A stretch of DNA of 64,000 nt from Hominenteromicrobium sp900549945 (lineage in GTDB: Bacteria > Bacillota > Clostridia > Oscillospirales > Acutalibacteraceae). Under the pieces are notes generated by a model. It searched no databases. It worked only from the letters and a program-made list of their open reading frames with translations, and was not told the DNA's origin. The DNA lies in assembly GCA_902472305.1 (NCBI GenBank), contig CABRNK010000001.1, positions 190,020 to 254,019 on the forward strand, given 5' to 3'. Numbering within the stretch: the stretch's first letter is position 1; the number at the start of each line of letters is the position of its first letter. Positions 58,095 through 64,000 of the stretch are shown here, one piece after another. Both the position numbers and the translations under genes were made by a program.

Positions 58095-59006
58095 TCAGGC
58101 GGACGTGCCGCGGGACTGCCGCGCGGTGCGTCCGTTCTGCTTTTTGTAGGCGGAGGGCGGGCAGCCCATCGTCTTTTTGAAAAGCCGCGAGAAATAGTTG
58201 CAGTCCGAAAAGCCGCAGGCGGCCGCGGCCGTTTCGAGCGGCGCGCCGTCCTGCAAAAGCGCCGCGGCCCGCGCGCAGCGCAGCTCGTTGACATAGCCGG
58301 TCAGCGTGAGGTTCGTCGCGCGCTTGAAAATGCGGCACAGGTACGGCACCGAAAGCCCGAAGCGGCGGCTGAGCGCCGGCAGCGAGACATTTCCCGGCTC
58401 GGTGCAGTGGCCGGAGAGGTAGACGAGCACCTTTTTGAGGTGCTCCGCCGCGGCTGCGTCGCGCCCGTGCGGCAGGCTTTCCGGCGCGCCGGCGCTCTCC
58501 CGCAGGAGAATCGCGAGGACTTGCAGGGCGTCAGCCTTCAGCCGCAGCTCGAAGCCGGCGTCCTGCGCCTCCGATTCGCGGATGGCCTCGTCGAGAAAGC
58601 CGTTCAGTGCCGCATTGCCGCGCAGAACGCGCGGGAAGCGCCTGCTGCGCGCCGCGAACAGGGAGAGCAGATCGGCCCGCGCGGCGGCCCCGGGCAGGAG
58701 AACGGTCTCCTGCGCGAGAAGCTCGGCGCTGATCTGGATAATATAGTGCTGTGTTCCGTCGAGAAATTGGCTGCCGCGGTGCGGCTCGCACCAGTTGACG
58801 AAGCCCACGTCGCCGGGGTAAAGCCAGCTTTGCTGCCCGCCCGAGAGCAAAGAGACGCCGCCGGCGTGCACGTAGTAAAGCTCGAGCTGCTCGTGCCAGT
58901 GAAATTCGCAGCCGCCGCTCTCCGCGCCGTTCTTGTGCAGGCGGATGCTGATCGGCAGGCCGCCCTGCATCCGGATGTTCTCGCGCTGTATGCCGTTTGC
59001 CTCCAT
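58095..59006 (-). CDS. AraC-family transcriptional regulator
   Basis: The 303-residue regulator has an N-terminal cupin sensing domain (FHWHEQLELYYVHAGGVSLL, YPGDVGFVNWCEPHRG) and a C-terminal double helix-turn-helix (LSRRFGLSVPYLCRIFKRAT, AAACGFSDCNYFSRLFKKTM and GCPPSAYKK). It is divergent from the sulfatase-maturase pair and probably controls it in response to a sulfated sugar or similar ligand. GGGGAGG precedes the ATG; its promoter is TTTACA-17-TATTAT. Confidence 0.92.
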   Translation of the reverse strand: MEANGIQRENIRMQGGLPISIRLHKNGAESGGCEFHWHEQLELYYVHAGGVSLLSGGQQSWLYPGDVGFVNWCEPHRGSQFLDGTQHYIIQISAELLAQETVLLPGAAARADLLSLFAARSRRFPRVLRGNAALNGFLDEAIRESEAQDAGFELRLKADALQVLAILLRESAGAPESLPHGRDAAAAEHLKKVLVYLSGHCTEPGNVSLPALSRRFGLSVPYLCRIFKRATNLTLTGYVNELRCARAAALLQDGAPLETAAAACGFSDCNYFSRLFKKTMGCPPSAYKKQNGRTARQSRGTSA

Positions 59007-59053
59007 TTGCGATGCCTCCCCATAAAAGGATAAAATTGTGCTAATCTCATATC

Positions 59054-59082
59054 ATAATACCCATTTTCCCGCGGCGTGTAAA
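59054..59082 (-). promoter_or_regulatory. Sigma-A promoter of the AraC gene
   Basis: Minus-strand TTTACA (59082-59077), a 17-nt spacer and TATTAT (59059-59054). The divergent sulfatase promoter is weaker: TAAAAT at 59087-59092 with a poor -35, as expected for an activator-dependent promoter. Confidence 0.75.
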
Positions 59083-59126
59083 GTGTTAAAATGAAAGCGG
59101 AAACAAAACGGAGAGGAGACACAACC

Positions 59127-60581
59127 ATGAGAATTCTGTTCATCGACATCGACACGCTGCGGCCCGACCATATGGGCTGCTACGGCTACGGCCGCAATAC
59201 GACCCCGAATATGGACCGCGTCTGCGCCGAGGGCATCCGCTTCGACGAGTATTACTGCTCGGACGCGCCCTGCCTGCCCTCCCGCGCCTCGCTCGTCAGC
59301 GGCATGTTCGGCATCCACAACGGCGCCGTGGGTCACGGCGGCACGGCGGCGGACCGCCGGCTCACCGGCCCCGCGCGTGACTTCACCGATATTGTGGACG
59401 ACAACTGCTTCCACAGCATTTTCCGCCGCGCCGGCATGCACACGGCGTCCGTCAGTACCTTCCCGGAGCGCCATTCCTCTTGGTGGTTCAACGCGGGCTT
59501 CAACGAGTGCTACAACGTCGGCGGCCGCGGCGGCGAATCCGGCGAGGAGGTTCTGCCGGTTGCGCTCGACTGGCTGCGCCGCAACGAGGGGCGCGACAAC
59601 TGGTTCCTGCACGTGCATTTCTGGGACCCGCACACGCCGTACCGCGCGCCGGAGAGCTTTGGCAACCCGTTTGAAAATGAGCCGATGAACACGTGGATCG
59701 GCGAGGACGTGCTCGAGCAGCACAAGCAGGCCACCGGCCCGCACGGTATCAACGAGCTTGCGATGTACAGCGACGCGACAAGCCCCGCCTACCCGCGCAT
59801 GCCGGGCAGCGCCTCGGATATGGCCGGTCTCAAGCGCATTATGGACGGCTACGACTGCGGCATCCGCTACACGGACACGCTCGTCGGCGAGATCCTCGAC
59901 CTGCTCCGCGCGCAGGGCATCTACGACGACACGGCAATCATCATTACCTCCGACCACGGCGAGAACATGGGCGAGCTCGCGATCTATTCCGAGCACGCGA
60001 CTGCCGACTACCCCACCTGCCATATCCCGTTCATCCTCAAGTGGCCGGGCGGAAAGGCGGGCATCGCCGATAACGGCCTCCACTACAGTCTGGACCTGCT
60101 CCCGACGATGGCGTCGCTCCTCGGCGTGAAGCCGTGGGAGCGGTGGGACGGCGAGAGCTTTGCGGAGACGGTCACGGACGGCAAAGCCGCCGGGCGCGAA
60201 AGCCTCGTGCTCTCGCAGATGGCGCACGTCTGCCAGCGCTCGGCGCGCTTCGGCGACTGGCTCTATGTGCGCACCTACCACGACGGCTTCCACCTCTTTG
60301 ACCGCGAGATGCTCTTCAACCTGCGCGAGGACCCGCACGAGCAGCACGACGTGAAGGACGCGCACCCCGAGCTCTGCGCGAAGGGTGCGAAGATCATCCT
60401 CGACTGGCACGACGAGCAGATGCTCACTTCCGAGAGCCCTGTGGACCCGATGATGACGGTGCTTCACGAGGACGGCCCGTACCACACACACGGCCACCTC
60501 GACGAATACATCGAGCGCCTCGAAAAGACGGGGCGCAAGGCGGGCGCCGACGCGCTGCGCAAAAAATACAAGCGCGGATAA
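59127..60581 (+). CDS. Cys-type sulfatase (sulfuric ester hydrolase)
   Basis: The 484-residue sulfatase has the maturation motif C49-L-P-S-R (DAPCLPSRASL), where Cys becomes formylglycine, metal ligands in LFIDIDTLRPDHMGCYGYG and IIITSDHGENMGE, and the second sulfatase signature near HVHFWDPHTPYRAPE. It has no signal peptide, so it acts inside the cell on an imported sulfated compound. The gene for the anaerobic maturase follows 40 bp later, and an AraC regulator is divergent. GAGAGGAG precedes the ATG. Confidence 0.94.
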   Translation: MRILFIDIDTLRPDHMGCYGYGRNTTPNMDRVCAEGIRFDEYYCSDAPCLPSRASLVSGMFGIHNGAVGHGGTAADRRLTGPARDFTDIVDDNCFHSIFRRAGMHTASVSTFPERHSSWWFNAGFNECYNVGGRGGESGEEVLPVALDWLRRNEGRDNWFLHVHFWDPHTPYRAPESFGNPFENEPMNTWIGEDVLEQHKQATGPHGINELAMYSDATSPAYPRMPGSASDMAGLKRIMDGYDCGIRYTDTLVGEILDLLRAQGIYDDTAIIITSDHGENMGELAIYSEHATADYPTCHIPFILKWPGGKAGIADNGLHYSLDLLPTMASLLGVKPWERWDGESFAETVTDGKAAGRESLVLSQMAHVCQRSARFGDWLYVRTYHDGFHLFDREMLFNLREDPHEQHDVKDAHPELCAKGAKIILDWHDEQMLTSESPVDPMMTVLHEDGPYHTHGHLDEYIERLEKTGRKAGADALRKKYKRG

Positions 60582-60621
60582 CGCGGGCCTTGGGGCGCGG
60601 CCGCGTGAAGGGGGAATCGCC

Positions 60622-61752
60622 TTGAAATCCGTACACATCATGATAAAGCCGTCCTCGGGCATGTGCAACCTGAACTGCCGCTACTGCTTCTACCACGACA
60701 TCGTCGAAAAGCGGGAGCAGCGCTCCTACGGCTTCATGGAGGAGAAAACGCTCGAGGCCGTCGTGCAGAAAAGCCTTGCGGCCGCGACGCAGGACTGCAC
60801 GATCGCCTTTCAGGGCGGCGAGCCGACGCTGATCGGGCTGGATTTCTACCGCAAGGCCGTCGCGCTCCAGAAAAAGCACAATGTCAGCCGTGTGCGCATC
60901 CACAATGCGATCCAGACGAACGGCATGGCGCTGAATGCCGAATGGGCGGATTTCCTGCGCGAAAACCGCTTTCTCGTCGGCATTTCGCTCGACGGCGTCA
61001 AGGACACGCACGACGTGAACCGGCTCGATGCACACGGCGCGGGCACGTTCAACCGCGTGATGCAGGCGGTGCAGCTGCTCGAGAGCCGCGGCGTCGAGTA
61101 CAACATCCTGACGGTCGTCAACCGGCAGACGGCGGCGCACGCCGGGCAGATCTACAGCTTTTACAAGCGGAACCGGCTGCGCTATCTGCAGTTTATCCCG
61201 TGCCTCGACCCGATCGGCGACGCGCCGGGCCAAGAGCCGTATTCACTGACGCCCGCCGATTACGGCAGCTTCCTCTGCACGCTGTTCGACATGTGGTACC
61301 GCGATGCGAAGCGCGGCGAGGCGGTTTCAATCCGGCAGTTTGAAAACTACATCGAGATGCTGCTCGGCTGCCCGCCCGAGGCGTGCGGCATGGCCGGCGT
61401 CTGCGGGATGCAGCACGTCGTCGAGGCGGACGGCTCTGTGTACCCGTGCGACTTCTACGTGCTCGACGGCTACCGCCTCGGCAACCTCTGCACGGACAGC
61501 TTCGAGGCGATCGGCGAGCGGCGGAAAGCGCTCGGCTTTATCGAGCAGTCGCGGGCGGTCGACGAAAAATGCCGCGTCTGCCGCTTTTTCGCGCTCTGCC
61601 GCGGCGGCTGCCGGCGCTACCGGCCCGTGCAGGTGGACGGCGCGCTCGGGCGGAGCATCTTCTGCGAAAGCTATGAGAAATTCTTCGCGCACGCCGCGCC
61701 GCGCCTCAAGGAGCTGGCCCGGTTTGCGGCCGGGCGCATGGCGCGCGGCTGA
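60622..61752 (+). CDS. Anaerobic sulfatase-maturating radical SAM enzyme (anSME)
   Basis: The 376-residue enzyme has the radical-SAM cluster motif C15-x3-C19-x2-C22 (MCNLNCRYCFY), GGEPTLIGLDFY, and a SPASM domain with auxiliary-cluster cysteines in CGMQHVVEADGSVYPCDFYV, CRVCRFFALCRGGCRR and FCESY. It converts the active-site Cys of the upstream sulfatase to formylglycine without oxygen. The start is a TTG at 60622 with AAGGGGGAA in front; rare starts fit the low dose needed for a maturase. Confidence 0.94.
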   Translation: MKSVHIMIKPSSGMCNLNCRYCFYHDIVEKREQRSYGFMEEKTLEAVVQKSLAAATQDCTIAFQGGEPTLIGLDFYRKAVALQKKHNVSRVRIHNAIQTNGMALNAEWADFLRENRFLVGISLDGVKDTHDVNRLDAHGAGTFNRVMQAVQLLESRGVEYNILTVVNRQTAAHAGQIYSFYKRNRLRYLQFIPCLDPIGDAPGQEPYSLTPADYGSFLCTLFDMWYRDAKRGEAVSIRQFENYIEMLLGCPPEACGMAGVCGMQHVVEADGSVYPCDFYVLDGYRLGNLCTDSFEAIGERRKALGFIEQSRAVDEKCRVCRFFALCRGGCRRYRPVQVDGALGRSIFCESYEKFFAHAAPRLKELARFAAGRMARG

Positions 61753-61768
61753 ATGCGGAAAAAAGAAT

Positions 61769-61808
61769 GCGGTTTGCCGGGCTTCGGGCCTTGCAGACCG
61801 CGCTTTTT
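61769..61808 (+). terminator. Terminator overlapping the next promoter
   Basis: TGCGGTTTGC and GCAGACCGC with an inner CGGGC/GGCC stem, followed by CTTTTTTT. The 3' arm contains the -35 hexamer of the next promoter. Confidence 0.82.
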
Positions 61809-61819
61809 TTCGGTATACT
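61791..61819 (+). promoter_or_regulatory. Sigma-A promoter of the NSS transporter gene
   Basis: TTGCAG (61791-61796), a 17-nt spacer containing the terminator T-run, and TATACT (61814-61819). Confidence 0.82.
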
Positions 61820-61914
61820 GGGAGGGCTTGGCGAAAACCGCGGGCGGCGTGCCGCCGTGCGTTTTGTCAAAGCGGTGAAATCAGTGTTTTGTGCGGAAAG
61901 GGAAGTATGAGGGC

Positions 61915-63315
61915 ATGGAAAAGAGAGAAAAAAGAGGGAATTTTACAGGGCAGATCGGCTTTGTGCTTGCGGCAGCCGGCAGCGCGGTGGGGCTTGGGAA
62001 CATCTGGCGGTTTCCCTACCTCGCGGCAAAGGACGGGGGCGGCGTGTTCATTTTGTGCTACATCGTGCTTGCGCTGACCTTCGGCTTTACGCTTTTGACG
62101 ACGGAGATCGCGATCGGCCGCAAAACGGCGCAGAGCCCGCTCACGGCCTACGGGGTCATTCGTCCGCGGTGGGATTTCCTCGGCGTTTTGGCCTGTCTCG
62201 TGCCGGTTATCATTCTGCCGTATTACTGCTCGATCGGCGGCTGGGTGCTGAAATACCTCGCGGTGTTCGCTGCGGGCGGTGGGGCCGGCGCCGCGGCGGA
62301 CGGCTATTTCGGCAATTATATTTCCGGCACATGGGAGCCGGTCGTCTGGATGGTGGTGTATCTGCTTTTGACGGCCGCCGTCGTGTACAGCGGCATCGAC
62401 AAAGGCATCGAGAAATTCAGCAAGGTGCTCATGCCGATTCTGCTGCTGCTCGTCGTCGGCATCTCCGTGTTCTCGCTGACGCTTTCGCACACGGATGAGA
62501 ACGGCGTGACGCGCACCGGCCTCGAGGGGCTGAAAATCTACCTTGTCCCGGATTTCAGCGGCATGACGGCCGGGCGCTTCCTTGTCATTTTGATGGACGC
62601 GATGGGCCAGCTCTTTTTCTCGATCAGCGTTGCGATGGGCATCATGGTTGCCTACGGCTCCTACGCAAAGAAAGAGACGAACCTCATCAAGTCGATCAAC
62701 CAGATCGAGTTTTTCGACACGCTCGTGGCGCTGCTCGCGGGCATGATGATCATCCCGGCGGTGTTCACCTTTGTGGGCACGGAGGGCATGTCCGCCGGGC
62801 CGGGGCTAATGTTCGAATCGCTGCCGAAGGTATTCAAGGCGATGGGCGGCGCGGGGAATGTGATCGGCGCCCTGTTTTTCCTGATGGTCACGTTTGCGGC
62901 GGTCACCTCCTCGGTGTCGGTCATGGAGGCGATCGTCTCGAGCATCATGGATAAATTCCATTTCAGCCGCAAGAAGAGCACGCTGCTCGTGACGGCGTAC
63001 GCGCTTTTGGTCGGCGCGGCCGTTTGCTTCGGCTACAATTTCCTGTATTTCGCGGTCACGCTGCCGAACGGCACGGTCGGGCAGATCCTCGACGTGATGG
63101 ATTACATCAGCAACAACTGCCTGATGCCGCTCGTCGCGCTTCTGACCTGCATTTTGGTGGGCTGGATTGTGAAGCCGAAAACCGTCATCGACGAGGTGAC
63201 GCTCGGCGGCTTCCGCTTCCGGCGCAAAACGCTCTATATCGTCATGATCAAGATCGTTGCGCCGATTTTACTCTTTTTGCTTCTGCTGCAATCCTTCGGT
63301 ATCGTCCGCATCTGA
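61915..63315 (+). CDS. Sodium-dependent NSS-family transporter (LeuT/SNF type)
   Basis: The 466-residue transporter has 11-12 transmembrane helices and the NSS hallmarks FVLAAAGSAVGLGNIWRFPY (Na+ and substrate site in helix 1), GGGVFILCYI and the helix 6/8 region AMGQLFFSISVAMGIMVAYG and TSSVSVMEAIVS. NSS proteins of bacteria import amino acids or amines with Na+. It has its own promoter after the maturase terminator. ATG 61915 is preferred with AAAGGGAAG upstream; a GTG at 61891 would add eight residues. Confidence 0.94.
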   Translation: MEKREKRGNFTGQIGFVLAAAGSAVGLGNIWRFPYLAAKDGGGVFILCYIVLALTFGFTLLTTEIAIGRKTAQSPLTAYGVIRPRWDFLGVLACLVPVIILPYYCSIGGWVLKYLAVFAAGGGAGAAADGYFGNYISGTWEPVVWMVVYLLLTAAVVYSGIDKGIEKFSKVLMPILLLLVVGISVFSLTLSHTDENGVTRTGLEGLKIYLVPDFSGMTAGRFLVILMDAMGQLFFSISVAMGIMVAYGSYAKKETNLIKSINQIEFFDTLVALLAGMMIIPAVFTFVGTEGMSAGPGLMFESLPKVFKAMGGAGNVIGALFFLMVTFAAVTSSVSVMEAIVSSIMDKFHFSRKKSTLLVTAYALLVGAAVCFGYNFLYFAVTLPNGTVGQILDVMDYISNNCLMPLVALLTCILVGWIVKPKTVIDEVTLGGFRFRRKTLYIVMIKIVAPILLFLLLLQSFGIVRI

Positions 63316-63326
63316 GGCAGACCCGC

Positions 63327-63619
63327 GTGCGGCTCATACAGGAAATTATTGATGGAAATGGGCGAACGGGACGGCTGCTTGTGAATCTAGAATTGATGAA
63401 GGCAGGCTGTCCGCCGATTGATATTAAATTTGCAGATAGGATTGCGTGTTATAATGCTTTTGACGAATATCATGTAAAGCATAATTTGGAGCAATGGAAA
63501 AACTATTTGCTGGGTATGTGAATGAAAATCGTCGGGCAATACAGATATTGGCAGCCAATCATCTGAACAATGGAACAGGCGATACTTATGTTTTTGCAGT
63601 GGGCGGTTCGGAACTCTGA
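63327..63619 (+). pseudogene. Decayed Fic (filamentation induced by cAMP) family gene
   Basis: The AT-rich stretch encodes DGNGRTGRLLVNLELMKAGC and PPIDIKFADRIACYNAFDEY with HVKHN, clear Fic-domain sequence. The HPF triplet that should precede DGNGR (with the catalytic His) is missing, the N-terminal part is gone, and the frame breaks near 63485-63494: the continuing Fic sequence AMEKLFAGYVNE lies one frame over and runs to 63619. It sits next to transposase-type DNA, so it is probably a leftover of a mobile segment. Confidence 0.78.
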
Positions 63620-63677
63620 TGAGGCGAAGAAAGAATTGCAGCATTGGAAAGATGCGGAAAACAGAGATGGAAATTAG
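63570..63677 (+). other. Short ORF in AT-rich remnant
   Basis: The 35-residue reading MEQAILMFLQWAVRNSDEAK and onward is Lys/Glu-rich and helical. It has no clear ribosome site and overlaps the end of the Fic remnant, so coding is doubtful. No gene could be supported between 63678 and 63929, although a 70-residue frame (63707-63919) exists. Confidence 0.2.
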
Positions 63678-63929
63678 ATGATTTGCCGTAAAAATTTCCG
63701 TGTGGAATGTGTAGCATCGTTTTCAGAATTTTAAGAACAGAATACTTCAAGAAAGATATAGATAGCTATTGGCACACACTCTTACTGGTTTGCGTAGCAC
63801 GATTTGATACAATGCATTCAAACGTGATAAGGGTGCATTTTTTAGCGACAGAGATAGGTCCGGATAAAGGCTGTCGGCAGGTTTTACGACTGCACAAGTC
63901 CATAAAAAACGGACAATAGAAAAAAGAGA

Positions 63930-63966
63930 CCTCCTATGGTAGAAATAGAACGGCTACCATAGGAGG
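63930..63966 (+). promoter_or_regulatory. Hairpin that buries the transposase ribosome-binding site
   Basis: CCTCCTATGGTAG (63930-63942) pairs perfectly with CTACCATAGGAGG (63954-63966), loop 11 nt. The 3' arm holds AGGAGG, the ribosome site for the ATG at 63974. Such structures limit translation from readthrough transcripts in several IS families. Confidence 0.8.
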
Positions 63967-63973
63967 ATTTGTA

Positions 63974-64000
63974 ATGTCAAGAAACTATCGACATATAAAT
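63974..64000 (+). CDS. Start of a probable transposase/HTH ORF (5' end only)
   Basis: Nine codons are visible (MSRNYRHIN), identical in style to the start of helix-turn-helix transposase orfA proteins of Clostridia IS elements that I recall as MSRNYRHIQ. AGGAGG is 8 nt upstream. The AT-rich surroundings and the Fic remnant support mobile DNA. The rest lies beyond the window. Confidence 0.5.

Noticed and set aside
59052..60668. A 538-residue open frame antisense to the sulfatase
   Set aside because: It is very rich in Arg, Ala, His and Val with no family motifs and lies opposite a gene with clear catalytic motifs. Long antisense frames are expected in GC-rich coding DNA.
63707..63919. A 70-residue frame in the AT-rich end region
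   Set aside because: It has no ribosome site or recognisable motif and lies in decayed DNA; probably chance.

Overview
The window is GC-rich, gene-dense chromosomal DNA from a spore-forming, gut-type Clostridia (Bacillota). The evidence is a spoIIGA-sigE sporulation pair, a T-box leader, ECF-type vitamin/amino-acid transporters, a BceRSAB-like peptide-sensing module, a class B sortase, a VanW protein, and a Cys-type sulfatase with a radical-SAM maturase, which points to anaerobic life. Oscillospirales/Ruminococcaceae-like is my best guess, but the sequence alone does not fix the taxon. No rRNA, tRNA, CRISPR array or prophage was seen.

Layout. 1-1.7 kb: end of an unknown gene facing sigE-spoIIGA (minus). 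1.8-6.5 kb: a T-box with a UGG (Trp) specifier drives an ECF transporter (S, A, A', T) and a PaaK-type aryl-acetate:CoA ligase. 6.5-9.6 kb: two lipoproteins (one a GH3 glycosidase) around a frameshifted sugar-isomerase gene. 9.7-14.5 kb: response regulator, intramembrane-sensing kinase and BceAB-like ABC exporter. 14.6-16.4 kb: a zinc-ribbon membrane protein with three identical 147-bp repeats. 16.4-19.3 kb (minus): zinc-ribbon membrane protein, Gfo/Idh/MocA dehydrogenase and AI-2E-family exporter. 19.5-22.9 kb: an SOS-box promoter drives dinB, a radical-SAM DNA-repair-type protein and a DUF4130 protein. 23.3-25 kb (minus): a glycolipid glycosyltransferase fused to a Nudix domain. 25.2-28.9 kb: VanW lipoprotein and nadE. 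29-34.8 kb: a collinear run of D-2-hydroxyacid dehydrogenase, cysteine desulfurase, thiI, cinA and srtB.

34.8-43.3 kb: HAD phosphatase, an orphan ECF S component with a structured leader, HtrA protease, a GHKL-type sensor with an APH-fold sugar kinase (minus), and a PadR-DUF1700-DUF4097 envelope operon with an operator on its -35 box. 43.3-48.1 kb: NimA-like flavoprotein, two phosphatase-superfamily enzymes, GNAT acetyltransferase and an ABC-F ATPase. 48.1-50.7 kb: ECF sigma factor, putative anti-sigma, lipoprotein and a membrane protein. 50.7-53 kb: split ChrA transporter divergent from a LysR regulator. 53-57.4 kb: potABCD polyamine importer behind a promoter enclosed by a long inverted repeat. 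57.4-63.3 kb: DUF4867 protein, AraC regulator divergent from a cytoplasmic sulfatase and its maturase, and an NSS symporter. 63.3-64 kb: AT-rich decayed DNA with a broken Fic gene, then the start of a transposase-type ORF whose ribosome-binding site lies in a hairpin.

Most interesting: the SOS operon dinB-radical SAM-DUF4130, where both DinB and the radical-SAM protein carry a beta-clamp-like Q-x-S-L-F motif; the glycosyltransferase-Nudix fusion; the Trp T-box operon that joins tryptophan uptake to an aryl-acetate CoA ligase; and the unassigned structured leader before the orphan ECF S component. All function calls come from motifs and family knowledge; no database search was run.
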